Source: a bacterium M00.F.Ca.ET.205.01.1.1 (GTDB lineage Bacteria > Pseudomonadota > Alphaproteobacteria > Rhizobiales > Rhizobiaceae). From it: DNA of 64,000 nt. The first letter of the stretch is position 1. Each line of letters opens with the position of its first letter. This document shows positions 25,569 to 35,081 of the stretch, piece after piece. The notes under the pieces are model-generated. The model was not told the origin of the DNA. It ran no database searches and saw only the letters and a list, made by a program, of their open reading frames with translations. Position numbers and translations under genes: made by a program. Where the stretch lies: positions 248,001-312,000 of the forward strand of contig SRUQ01000007.1 of assembly GCA_004791255.1 (NCBI GenBank), read 5' to 3'.

Positions 25569-27080
25569 TTAGCCCCCCCAGCCGGCAAGTTCGAGAGCGG
25601 ATCTGATCCGCTCCTGAACGTCGGAGCGCGCCAGGCGAAGGTCTGCAACGATCGCTTCTGCAGTCAAACCCGGTTCGGCTTCCCGTCCTGCCTGGGCGCA
25701 TGACCGAGCCTTCTCGATATCGCCATCGAGAGCATAGCATGCTGCCAGCCGGCCCCAATACCATACGCTCTTGAGGGGCAAGCAGGAGAACGACAAAGCG
25801 GCTTCTCGATAGCGGCCCGCAATAAGCAGCGCCTCGCCCCTGTCGAAGTAATACCAATGCGGGTGCATCGGATTAAGTTGAATGGCCTGGTCCAGAAGCG
25901 CCAAACCGGCCTCGGCGTTTCCACAAAGCGCCTGGAAAAAACCGGTCTGGGCCAATGTATCGGCGTCGTAGGGATTGAGTTCCAGGGCGCGACCGAAATG
26001 CTGGGCCGCAGCCTCGAAGTCGTTCCGATAAACCAGGATCAAAGCCAAAATCCGGTGGCATCGCGCCTCATCGGGGCTGAGGCCTATGCCGTGCAGAGCG
26101 CGATTGTGGGCCTGATCGAGCACGGACCGCGGGGCGCTGATATAGCCCCCAATGATCGTATCCGCCAACGCGAGATACGCATGGGCAAGTCCCGAGACCG
26201 GATCGAGTTCCAGCGCCCTTAGCAAATGGCCGCGTGCCTGCTGGTTCACCCCCTCGCCATAACTGCGCAGCAGCGCAATGCCGCGCAAGATATGTACATA
26301 GGCTTCCACGTTGGCAGCTGCTACGGGAGAAACTCGTCGCATGGCTGCGCTTTCGATGTTGGCGACCAACGCCATCGCGATCCGCTGCGCAACCGTTCTA
26401 TGAAAGGCGAAGATCTCGCTCATTTTGAACGAAAAAACTTGCGCCCATACCCGTCGGCCGGACACTGTTTCCGACAGAACAACGCGCGCATTGTATCCGC
26501 CATCGAAACTTTCAACGGTGCCTTCGGCAACAAAGTCCGCCCCGAGACGCTCTGCGGTCGCTGAGATGTCTTGATCGGAGTATTGGGCAAGCGCGAAGGC
26601 TGAATGACGCGCAAGCACCGCGATGGTCTTGAAGTAGGAGAGCGCATTGATGATCTCCTCGACCGCACCATCAAAGAGCGGCTTTGCCGCCGTATCGGCA
26701 GCATTGACGCGAAACGGCAGGATGGCGACCATAGGTTCCGGCGTTCGTTTGGCTGGAACTGTCGCCGACCCAGGCGATCGAGAATCGTCGGCGGGCTGGA
26801 AAATGTACCCACGCCGGGGGACGTTGCGGACCAGCGACTGGGCCTCGTCGCCGATGCATTTGCGCACGTCGCGAACGCACTGGGTGAGCGAATCTTCGGT
26901 GACTGTGCTGCGGGGCCAGACCGCTTCGAAAAGCTCGTCCTTGCTCAGCACACGGCCTGGGTTGCGCACCAAGAAGGCGAGCAAGTCAAAGGTCTTTGGC
27001 CTGATGGGAACGATCTCACCATCGCGCCGCAACGTGCCGCGTTCGAGATCGAGAATCGCGCTGCCGATCTGTTGTGCCAC
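25569..27080 (-). CDS. Winged-helix (OmpR/CadC-type) regulator with TolB-like and TPR domains
   Basis: A 503-aa protein. Residues about 1-100 are a trans_reg_C winged helix (RPKTFDLLAFLVRNPGRVLS, DSLTQCVRDVRKCIGD, VPRRGYIFQ). About 115-240 is a TolB-like segment (MVAILPFRVNAAD, GADFVAEGTVE). About 250-500 is a TPR array (NVEAYVHILRGIALL, ALELNPYDADTLAQTGFF). There is no membrane span, unlike CadC. The middle and C-terminal parts correspond module for module to the cyclase proteins encoded upstream, where the winged helix is replaced by a nucleotide cyclase. Probably a DNA-binding regulator with a TPR sensor; targets unknown. Last gene of the same-strand cluster. Confidence 0.88.
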   Translation of the reverse strand: MAQQIGSAILDLERGTLRRDGEIVPIRPKTFDLLAFLVRNPGRVLSKDELFEAVWPRSTVTEDSLTQCVRDVRKCIGDEAQSLVRNVPRRGYIFQPADDSRSPGSATVPAKRTPEPMVAILPFRVNAADTAAKPLFDGAVEEIINALSYFKTIAVLARHSAFALAQYSDQDISATAERLGADFVAEGTVESFDGGYNARVVLSETVSGRRVWAQVFSFKMSEIFAFHRTVAQRIAMALVANIESAAMRRVSPVAAANVEAYVHILRGIALLRSYGEGVNQQARGHLLRALELDPVSGLAHAYLALADTIIGGYISAPRSVLDQAHNRALHGIGLSPDEARCHRILALILVYRNDFEAAAQHFGRALELNPYDADTLAQTGFFQALCGNAEAGLALLDQAIQLNPMHPHWYYFDRGEALLIAGRYREAALSFSCLPLKSVWYWGRLAACYALDGDIEKARSCAQAGREAEPGLTAEAIVADLRLARSDVQERIRSALELAGWGG

Positions 27081-27144
27081 GGACCTGAACCATCGCCGCG
27101 CTTGATAGCGCTGCGACCATCGGAGCCGCAGAAGACGGTAAAGG

Positions 27145-27387
27145 TCAAGCCCTTAAGACGCCGTCTCGGGAGAGGCGGAGCTGAAAAAGCACGGCGAGGC
27201 GCTGCCAAAGGCCGCGCTTTGCTTCGCCAGAGGGGAACGGGTCGGAGGGCGTCAGAGCGTCGAGATAGTGCATCATCTGCACCGCTTCGCCGCCACAGAA
27301 CTCAATGCTGCCTGTCGACAAGATCCGACACACCTCCTCCCTTGCAATGATTGACGGAGAGAATGGACCTTCAACCTTCGCATGCAT
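27145..27387 (-). CDS. Small hypothetical protein (80 aa)
   Basis: Start placed at the ATG at 27387 (MHAKVEGPFSPS), which has a GGAG ribosome binding site 7 nt upstream; the open frame continues upstream to 27528 without support. The product is soluble and has no signal peptide. It has a segment STGSIEFCGGEAVQMMHYLD and ends RLSRDGVLRA. I do not recognise it. It lies 64 bp before the winged-helix regulator on the same strand and may be cotranscribed with it. Confidence 0.55.
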   Translation of the reverse strand: MHAKVEGPFSPSIIAREEVCRILSTGSIEFCGGEAVQMMHYLDALTPSDPFPSGEAKRGLWQRLAVLFQLRLSRDGVLRA

Positions 27388-27591
27388 GGTCGATCTCCAG
27401 GGTCTAAGTTGTCGCCCGAAAGCATCGCAGCGCTTGGCCATCGTGTCCTGAACGGATGCTGATTTAGTTCTGAAATCGCAGTGGAGTGAGGGGCAAACCG
27501 GGTGCCCAATCGAGCTCGCAGCACCCACGGTGCGGCTTTTTGCGATCTCGGTGCGTTCCCAACTCGCGATCGATGCGCCAGCCTGGCAGCG

Positions 27592-29343
27592 CTATTCCGG
27601 CAGCCCCGCCTTTCGCAAACCTTCCGCAAGCAGAGCCATATCGGCCGGACGGCTAGTTGAAATGACGTCGGCGAGATTGGAAATTCGTTGGCCGGGATCG
27701 AGGCCGAGAATTCGGCTTACGACCTTTTGCGCATCCTCGGTTCGGCCGGCGTGAGCATAGCTTGCAGCCGCAAAGCGCAACGACCCCAAAAAGTCCGGCT
27801 TTTCCCGCAACGACCTTTCAGCCCAAGATGATGCCTCCTCAAATCGACCCGCGAAGAGATGAGCCACTGCAACCGCATTCAGCATGTCGAACATGAGCGG
27901 GTCGACTGGGCTCATGCGCATCGCGGTCGCCAAGTGCCGGAGTGAGGTTTCCGTATCGCCGAGGTCGGCTCTGACCCAGCCGCTGAATAGCCACGCGGTA
28001 GCCAGGTTCGGATTGAGCGCAAGCGCGCGATCAATGAACGCTGCCCCGCTATTGTTGTCGCCCACGACGTAGGCGAGCGCGGTCCCGCCGCGGGAAAGAG
28101 CGATCGCGTCATCCCTGCCCAAATCCACGGCCTTCAGAGCCAGGCGCTCGGTTTCGGCAGTTTCCTGCTTGGGGTCCCTCATCCAGCCGTTCGCCTTGCG
28201 TATGACGGCACACCAGGCGGCCATGCCGTATGCCGAGGCAAATTCAGGGTCGAGTTCGATGGCTTTGTAAAACAACTGAAGGGCGTTTGCGGTGGATTCC
28301 CTGGTCAACTGGTGGAGGCTTGCTATCCCGCGCAGATAGTAGTCGTAAGCGTCAAGGTGCTCGGTAGGCTTGCGCTTGGCCCGCTCGATCTCTGCCTGTT
28401 CCAGCTTCGGAGCGATCGCTCCCACGACGCTCCGGGTCACTTCCTCCTGCAGGTCAAAAACGTCCTCCAGCCCGCCGTCAAAACGGTCGGCCCATAGATG
28501 TGCTCCCGTTGTCGCGTCGATAAGCTGCCCGGTGATGCGAACCCTGCTCGCCGCCTTGCGCACGCTCCCTTCAAGCACGTAGCGCACACCAAGCTCGCGT
28601 CCGACCTGCTTGATGTCCACTGCCCGTCCCTTGTAGGTAAAGCTCGAGTTGCGCGCGATGACGAACAGCCAGCGCGTCCGGGACAGCGCGGTGATGATCT
28701 CCTCAACCATGCCGTCAGCGAAGTAGCCCTGCTCGGGATCGCTACTCATATTGTCGAATGGCAAGACCGCGATGGACGGTTTGTCGGGAAGCGTCAGCGT
28801 ATCCCTTGCGGAGAATACCAAAGTGGGTTTCGCTCGACTGACCCGATAGGCGCGCACCGCCTCCACGATGTTATGGACCTGATGGCTACCGAGGTCGGTG
28901 TAGGCATAGTCCAGTTTGCCTTTGACCTGCTCATAGACGTTGCTCGCGACGCAGACGCCGCCAGGTTCTGCGAGCTTCTCGAGCCGCGCGGCGATGTTCA
29001 CGCCATCACCGTAGATCGTACCGTCCTGTGCAATCACGTCGCCCAAATTCACGCCCATGCGGAAAGTCATGCGCTTGTCTTCGGGCAAACTTCCATTGTG
29101 AGCGGCCAATCCCTCCTGGGCTTCGACCGCACACTGCACCGCGTGGACAGCGCTGGCGAATTCGACAAGAAGGCTGTCGCCGGCGGAACCGACGATGCGT
29201 CCGTGCGACTCTGTGATCTTGGGCTCGATCAGTTCAGCGCGAAGCCTCTTCAGATGCGCAAGCGTGCCAACCTCGTCGGCTCCCATGAGGCGGCTGTAGC
29301 CGACGACGTCGACAGCAAGAATTGCGGTGAGGCGTCGCTCCAT
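27592..29343 (-). CDS. Class III nucleotide cyclase with TolB-like and TPR domains
   Basis: A 583-aa protein. Residues 1-165 form a class III cyclase domain, with metal Asp12 (AVDVVGYSR) and Asp56 (GSAGDSLLVEF) and the transition-state Asn/Arg pair in GDGVNIAARLEKL. The adenine-selecting Lys expected four residues before the second Asp is Gly52 here, so ATP specificity is doubtful. Residues about 190-320 are TolB-like (PSIAVLPFDNMSSD, YVLEGSVRK), then TPR repeats to the end (LDAYDYYLRGIASLHQL). No membrane span. Likely makes cAMP or another cyclic nucleotide in response to a TPR-bound signal. Second of three cyclase genes in the cluster. Confidence 0.9.
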   Translation of the reverse strand: MERRLTAILAVDVVGYSRLMGADEVGTLAHLKRLRAELIEPKITESHGRIVGSAGDSLLVEFASAVHAVQCAVEAQEGLAAHNGSLPEDKRMTFRMGVNLGDVIAQDGTIYGDGVNIAARLEKLAEPGGVCVASNVYEQVKGKLDYAYTDLGSHQVHNIVEAVRAYRVSRAKPTLVFSARDTLTLPDKPSIAVLPFDNMSSDPEQGYFADGMVEEIITALSRTRWLFVIARNSSFTYKGRAVDIKQVGRELGVRYVLEGSVRKAASRVRITGQLIDATTGAHLWADRFDGGLEDVFDLQEEVTRSVVGAIAPKLEQAEIERAKRKPTEHLDAYDYYLRGIASLHQLTRESTANALQLFYKAIELDPEFASAYGMAAWCAVIRKANGWMRDPKQETAETERLALKAVDLGRDDAIALSRGGTALAYVVGDNNSGAAFIDRALALNPNLATAWLFSGWVRADLGDTETSLRHLATAMRMSPVDPLMFDMLNAVAVAHLFAGRFEEASSWAERSLREKPDFLGSLRFAAASYAHAGRTEDAQKVVSRILGLDPGQRISNLADVISTSRPADMALLAEGLRKAGLPE

Positions 29344-29430
29344 GCTTGTGTCCTGCCTCTTCCGTAGGTCGAAGCTCCGGCGGCCAGCGTATTCTAGTCC
29401 TAACTCCAGCCGAAGGTAGGTGATGCGACC

Positions 29431-32400
29431 TCAACGGCCCAACTTGGCCAGTTCCCTTTGCGCGGCGACGAGGTCGACAATTGGATACCTTGTGTCAAAT
29501 GTGCGGACCACCGCTTGCAGACCAGTCGCCGCCTCATGGACACGACCTTGCCGTGCCAGAACTGGTGCTAGCTGCGTTGTGGCGCGAAGCTCGAAGAGTC
29601 TCGCTTGCTGACGACGGGCCGTGGCAATTGCTGTTTCGAATAGGTGCGCGGCACCCGTCAGGTCACCTCTGTCCGCGGCAATCTGGCCACGAAGGCGGAT
29701 ACATTCTGCTAGATAGCTCGCCTCGTCCGTGTCGAGAATGAGGGTATCGACATCATCAAGTATTTGCGATGCGTCTTCGAGGCGACCGGCCCGCAGAAGA
29801 AGATCACAAAGTTCGCATGCTTTCTCAGGGGTATGAAAAACGACGCCCTGCCCACGCCAGAGAACCAAACTCTCCCGGACGTCATCGATGCCGGCATTCA
29901 GTTCGCCTAGATGCGAGCGGGCATGACCACGCCACCTGACGCCGCTGCTTCGGCGCGCCGTGTAGCCATGACGCTCGCAAATCTCGACGATCTTCCTAGC
30001 GTTATCGAGTACTTCCTCGTATTGACCGAGCAGCGCGCACAATTGGCACCGCACGAGGAGATGCCACGCGAGGTCGAAAGGCTTATCGAGCTGGTCAAAA
30101 TTGCGCATCAGGCGCTCTTTCTCTTCCACTGCAGCATCGAAGAAACCCAATATGATCAGCGATTCGCTGAAATATGCTTGGGCAGAGACACGTTGATCCG
30201 CACCCGCGAACGAAATACGATGACTTGGGTCAACCCGATCAATCAGATCTAAGGCCTTGCGCAAGACCTCCGCTGCCAGCGGCTGGTCGCCCCGGTTGGA
30301 ATGAGCGATCCCCTTTGCCGCCCAAAGTGCACTCAGATAGGCCGCCGGAACGAGATTGGCATCGTTTAGGAGCTGCTCTTCGGCCAGGGTCAGGTAATCC
30401 TGATTGCGCCCAGTGGCGTAGAAAAATGGAGCGAGTGAAAGCGCAACGTCACATTGCAATTCGACCGATGCAGTGTTCGCGGCAGCAAGGCGTGCATCCT
30501 CAAGCGTCCTCCCAAGGCGCACGGAACGATACCCTTCGGCCTGCATCAAGGCATTGGCCAGCGCAAGGTGGAGATGTGTCATCCGTTCGGCGCCGGCGGA
30601 CACATCGCCAAGTCTCGTGCTGCAGTCGATAGCACTGGAAAAGTGCGACACGGCTTCTCGGGTGGCCGCTCTTGCCAAGGCGGCATCTCCCGCCCTTTGC
30701 CAGCGATCGAGCGCGCCCGCCCAATCCCCAGCCTCCTGGAAGTGGTGCGCGAGGAGTTCGGGTTGCGCTTCAGTGATGTCGGGCCACTTTTCCGCCAACA
30801 CGTTTGCGACTCGCTTGTGTAGCTCCTGGCGCTTAGCGCGCAGCAGCGTGCCATACGCTGCGTCCTGAACGAGCGCATGCTTGAAGAGGTAAGTGGCCAG
30901 CGGCCGCGTCCCGCGGCAGAACACCAGACCGGCGCCGACGAGTTGATCCAATGCGCCATTTAGCTCGGCGGCATTTCGCTGTGCTACCGCTGCCAGCAAG
31001 TCGTAGGAGAACTCCCGGCCGAGAACCGCGCCGATTTGTGCGACCTCCTCAACGGCTGAGCCGAGGCGATCGAGCCGCGCCATCAACGAGGCATGCAGCG
31101 TGGCGGGAACTTTCAACGCCGTCGCACCAGTTCTTGAGAGCATTGCCGTGGCGTTCCCGCCCTCCAACACTGCCTTGGTCAGCTCCTCGACGAACAGTGG
31201 CACCCCATCCGTGCGCTCGATGATCTCCGCAACAACGTCGCTCGGCAGCTCTCCGGTGCCGACGACCCGCTGGACCAGCGCGGCGCCTTCACGACGGTCG
31301 AGCCGATTGAGGACAAGAACCGTGACGTGCGCCTGCCCGGTCCACGGCGGTTGAAACTCGGGGCGAAACGTGAGGAGAAGCAGCACCGGCAGGCGAGGCA
31401 CCCGCTCGATCACCAAGTCGAGCAGCTCGCGCGAGCTAGGGTCGATCCAGTGCACATCCTCGAAGAGCATCAGCACCGGACCTCGTCGCGCCAAGCCTTC
31501 GAGCTGCCGAAGCAGCGCGTCGAAGATCTTCTCTTTCTTCCGCTGGGGCGTCAGATGGAGAGGCGGGAAGCGGCCTTCGGTCGGCAACGACAGCAGCTCG
31601 GCCAGCAGCGCGACGTCCTCCGGCGACGCCGGGGCAAGCAGGGCCGCAAGCTTATCCAGCTTTCTCTCCGGTGGGTCGTCGCGCTCCAACCCGGCGGCAC
31701 GTTCCAGCTGCGCAATGATCGGGTGGAGCGCGCTGTCTTGACGGTGCGGCGAACAGAAATAGCGCAAGCGGGTGTGTGGCTCATTCTGGATCCGCTCCTG
31801 CAAAGTGACAGTGAGGCGCGACTTTCCGATGCCGGGCTCGCCTGAGAGCAGCACTACGCGACCTTCGCCACTTTTGGCGCGATGCCAGTTCCGCTCCAAC
31901 TGGTCGACCTCCTCCTGACGTCCGACCAGCGACGTGGGCGTCGCCCCATGCAGCGCTTCGAACCGGCTCTCGATGCTACTCTCGCCAACCGCTTGATAGG
32001 CGTGGATCGGCTCCGGAAAGCCTTTCACTTCCAGGTCGCCAAGGTCGCGGTATTCGAAGAGATCGCCGAGGAGCTGCCGCGTTTGCGGCCCGATCACGAC
32101 CGCGTCGGGCTCGGCAAGAGCTTGCAGGCGGGCGGCGAGGTTTGGCGTCTCGCCCACGACGCCTCGCTCTTGCCCCTCACCGGCGGTGATCAGATCGCCA
32201 ACGACGACCTGGCCGGTAGCGATGCCGACGCGAACCCGCAATGGCTCGGACAGCTGAAGCCGCCTGACACTGTCGATGAGAGCGAGGCCGGCGCGCACCG
32301 CCTGTTCCGCATCGTTTTCGTGTGCCTGCGGGTAGCCGAAATACACCAACACGCCATCGCCCATATACTTGGCAACATAGCCGCTGAAGCGGGTGACCGT

Positions 32401-32757
32401 ATCGGCGACACAGCGGTGATACGCTCCGATAATCTCACGCAGGTCCTCGGGATCGAGACGCGAGGCGAGCACCGTCGAGCCGACGAGGTCGACGAACATC
32501 ACAGTGAGTTGCCGCCGCTCCGCGCGAGATTCCGAGGGTGCAGGCGGGGGCTGAGGCGTGGTAGGCGGGTTCTGATCTCTGGCCAGGGCCGCAATGCCGC
32601 TGAGCAACTTACGCCGATGGCCAATCGACGTGATCCCGAGCGCCGTCAGATCGTCGGCGGTCAGGCTTGGGAGCACCTCTTCATCGATGTCATGGCTACG
32701 GAAGGCGTCGGCATACTCGCCGACGCCGAGGCTCACCAGCCATGCGCGAACATCCAC
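29431..32757 (-). CDS. SAM domain-class III cyclase-AAA ATPase-TPR regulator
   Basis: A 1108-aa multidomain protein. About residues 1-60: SAM domain (WLVSLGVGEYADAFRSHDID). About 80-260: cyclase with metal Asp in VMFVDLVGST and MGDGV, Lys in VAKYMGD, and Asn/Arg in GETPNLAARL; all catalytic residues are present. About 275-600: ATPase with Walker A LLSGEPGIGKSRL and Walker B VLMLFEDVHW. The rest is TPR-like helices. Start set at GTG 32757 with a GGGAGGT ribosome binding site 6 nt upstream; the longer frame (32805) runs through that site. This architecture resembles LuxR-MalT (STAND) ATPases with a cyclase output. Signal unknown. Confidence 0.92.
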   Translation of the reverse strand: MDVRAWLVSLGVGEYADAFRSHDIDEEVLPSLTADDLTALGITSIGHRRKLLSGIAALARDQNPPTTPQPPPAPSESRAERRQLTVMFVDLVGSTVLASRLDPEDLREIIGAYHRCVADTVTRFSGYVAKYMGDGVLVYFGYPQAHENDAEQAVRAGLALIDSVRRLQLSEPLRVRVGIATGQVVVGDLITAGEGQERGVVGETPNLAARLQALAEPDAVVIGPQTRQLLGDLFEYRDLGDLEVKGFPEPIHAYQAVGESSIESRFEALHGATPTSLVGRQEEVDQLERNWHRAKSGEGRVVLLSGEPGIGKSRLTVTLQERIQNEPHTRLRYFCSPHRQDSALHPIIAQLERAAGLERDDPPERKLDKLAALLAPASPEDVALLAELLSLPTEGRFPPLHLTPQRKKEKIFDALLRQLEGLARRGPVLMLFEDVHWIDPSSRELLDLVIERVPRLPVLLLLTFRPEFQPPWTGQAHVTVLVLNRLDRREGAALVQRVVGTGELPSDVVAEIIERTDGVPLFVEELTKAVLEGGNATAMLSRTGATALKVPATLHASLMARLDRLGSAVEEVAQIGAVLGREFSYDLLAAVAQRNAAELNGALDQLVGAGLVFCRGTRPLATYLFKHALVQDAAYGTLLRAKRQELHKRVANVLAEKWPDITEAQPELLAHHFQEAGDWAGALDRWQRAGDAALARAATREAVSHFSSAIDCSTRLGDVSAGAERMTHLHLALANALMQAEGYRSVRLGRTLEDARLAAANTASVELQCDVALSLAPFFYATGRNQDYLTLAEEQLLNDANLVPAAYLSALWAAKGIAHSNRGDQPLAAEVLRKALDLIDRVDPSHRISFAGADQRVSAQAYFSESLIILGFFDAAVEEKERLMRNFDQLDKPFDLAWHLLVRCQLCALLGQYEEVLDNARKIVEICERHGYTARRSSGVRWRGHARSHLGELNAGIDDVRESLVLWRGQGVVFHTPEKACELCDLLLRAGRLEDASQILDDVDTLILDTDEASYLAECIRLRGQIAADRGDLTGAAHLFETAIATARRQQARLFELRATTQLAPVLARQGRVHEAATGLQAVVRTFDTRYPIVDLVAAQRELAKLGR

Positions 32758-32901
32758 GTGCCTACCTCCCAGGCGGTGGAGGCTTTCCCGACCACTATAT
32801 CGCAAACACCCAGTTGGGTCGCGCCTCTTGTGCTAGGAGCAGTGCCAGCTTTGAGCCGGTGCGCCATCGAACCCGACCGGCACTCATGGCCCCCTTCGGT
32901 C

Positions 32902-34833
32902 CTATGGCTGCCCGAGAGGCTTCGCCTCCTCCGCCTCGCATTCCGGCAGCCGCACAGGTTTGGCGAGCTCTGACAGCGCCTCGGGCTTGGCGCAAAGCGG
33001 AAAGCCGGCGAGCGGCATTGTCTCGATGAAACGACCGCGCTCCGTCTTGCTCAAGCTAAATTCATTTACCATGCCCTCGACGGTCAGGTCCGGATACCGT
33101 TTGAGGGTTTCCCTGACCGAAGCATTCGCCTCATCGATTCGATCCAGGGCCGCAAAGGAGCTGCTACGCATCATCCACTCCCATTTGCTGTAGTTATCGG
33201 TCGTCTTGCGCTCCAGCATCTTCAAGGCGTCCTGATAGCGGCCAGCCATAAAATAGGCAGAGGAGTAGAAACCAGTTGCCCACATCGGGTAATTCGGGTC
33301 GAGCCGTATGACGTGGTCGACCAACTGAGCGCCGCGATCGGGTTCGTCGAAGCCTGACGCAAAGCCGGAATAGAATGTCAGGATTTCGGCCGAACCCGGA
33401 GCGAGGCGGAGGGCCGTGTCCAGCTCGACCTTGGCGCGGGCGTTGTCGCCCTTGTCCTTGAGGCTCATGCCAAAAACCGCGTGCGCCTCGGCGTCGCTCG
33501 GATCGAGCCGCACCGCGCGTTCGGCTACATCGGCAGCCGCCTTGACCTCGCTCTCGCGATTGATACCGAAGTCAGCCAATATGTTGTGAGCATGATAAAG
33601 TTCCACCCAGGCGCGTGCGAACTCCGGATCCAGCTCGACAGCGAGATTGAGCAGCCTGATGGCCTCCTGCTCATCCGCTACGGTAATCTTTTCAATCCTT
33701 TCGGTTCCGAGCAGATAGTAATCATAGACAGTCAAGTTGTCCGGCCGTTTGCGCTTCGCTGCAGCCCGCCCCGCTCCCTGAATCAGCCCCACGCCGTTGC
33801 CGAGACGGTTGGTGACCTGCTCGGCGATCTCGGTTTGAATGGCGAACACGTCTTCAGCAGGCCGGTCCCATCGCTCCGACCACAGATGGTTGCCGGTTTT
33901 TGCATCGATCAACTGCGCGGTGATCCGCAGCCGGCCTCCCTGGCGCTGGATCGAGCCTTCCAGCACATAGCCGACGTCGAGCGCGCTTGCGACCTGGCGA
34001 ACATCCAGCGACTTGCCTTTGTACGCTTGCGTCGAATTGCGTGCCACGACGTCGAGTTCGGGAAACTGCGCGAGATCGGTGATGATGTCCTCGGTGAGGC
34101 CATCGGCCAGACGCCCTGTGGCGTCGTCGCCGCCAAAGTTGTTGAAGGGCAGCACTGCGACCGACGGCTTGGTACCCAGAGCAGCTGAATGAAAGAACCA
34201 CCATGTCCCGCCGCCGCCCAGCAGAGCAAATAGTACGATGGCCGCCGCCGTCCCGACCCAGCTCGGCATCGCCTTACGCAAAGTCCAGCGCGGCCGCTTG
34301 CCGTCGAACCTCAGCCGGTACATCCGAACCGGGCGGCTGATATTCTTTACTTGTTGCTCGCCAGCGAAATCGAGGGACCAATCAAGCTTGCCTTGCAGAT
34401 GGTCAAAGGCTGTGCCCGACACGATCACGCCGCCAGCATCAGCGAGTTGCTGCAATCGCGCGGCGACATTAACGCCATCGCCATAGACATCGCCGTCAAC
34501 CAATGCAACGTCGCCCAGATTGACCCCGATGCGGAACACGATGCGCTCAGGCTCGGGCAGACCTTCATTGCGCGCCGCCGCCGCACTTTGGATTTCCGCT
34601 GCGCATGCGACTGCGTCGACCACGCTGTCGAAGGCGACAAGCGCGCCATCGCCCATCAGCTTGATGAGGCGGCCTTGGTGCTGGGAGATGGCGGGATCGA
34701 ACAGCTCGGCACGAACGGATTTCAACCGCTCGATGGTGCCGACCTCATCGGCCTCCATCGCCCTTGAGTAGCCGACCATATCGGCCGCCAGGATCGCCAG
34801 CAGCTTCCGGTTCAATGGAGGGACGATCATCAT
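32902..34833 (-). CDS. Membrane class III nucleotide cyclase with TolB-like and TPR domains
   Basis: A 643-aa protein. The cyclase domain (1-175) has Asp18 (AADMVGYSR), Lys58 and Asp62 (IKLMGDGAL) and Asn122/Arg126 (GVNVAARLQQL), so it looks fully competent. One membrane span follows at about 191-214 (WVGTAAAIVLFALLGGGGTW). TolB-like (PSVAVLPFNNFGGDD, YVLEGSIQRQ) and TPR regions then follow, presumably in the periplasm. The same modules occur in the 583-aa protein encoded downstream, which lacks the span and the Lys. First gene of the same-strand cluster; 248 bp of featureless sequence precede it. Confidence 0.92.
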   Translation of the reverse strand: MMIVPPLNRKLLAILAADMVGYSRAMEADEVGTIERLKSVRAELFDPAISQHQGRLIKLMGDGALVAFDSVVDAVACAAEIQSAAAARNEGLPEPERIVFRIGVNLGDVALVDGDVYGDGVNVAARLQQLADAGGVIVSGTAFDHLQGKLDWSLDFAGEQQVKNISRPVRMYRLRFDGKRPRWTLRKAMPSWVGTAAAIVLFALLGGGGTWWFFHSAALGTKPSVAVLPFNNFGGDDATGRLADGLTEDIITDLAQFPELDVVARNSTQAYKGKSLDVRQVASALDVGYVLEGSIQRQGGRLRITAQLIDAKTGNHLWSERWDRPAEDVFAIQTEIAEQVTNRLGNGVGLIQGAGRAAAKRKRPDNLTVYDYYLLGTERIEKITVADEQEAIRLLNLAVELDPEFARAWVELYHAHNILADFGINRESEVKAAADVAERAVRLDPSDAEAHAVFGMSLKDKGDNARAKVELDTALRLAPGSAEILTFYSGFASGFDEPDRGAQLVDHVIRLDPNYPMWATGFYSSAYFMAGRYQDALKMLERKTTDNYSKWEWMMRSSSFAALDRIDEANASVRETLKRYPDLTVEGMVNEFSLSKTERGRFIETMPLAGFPLCAKPEALSELAKPVRLPECEAEEAKPLGQP

Positions 34834-35081
34834 CCGGCCCCGGACCCAACATAGCTAAAATGGTACACCCAGCGCAGCGCCCTGACGAGTCAGGAGGCCA
34901 TCCATTTGCCCCGGTGGTCGGAAAGGTCGCTTCTGGTGCAAAGCGGTCCGCACGAGGCTGGACACAAGGGTCGGCTTTCTTGCCCAGTCATCCTGGATGG
35001 TGACAGTCGGGTCCGGCCCCACTGCGGTCGTTCGAGAACTGGCAGCGGATCGCCGCTTCTGGCGTGCATAGCTGCCGCTCC

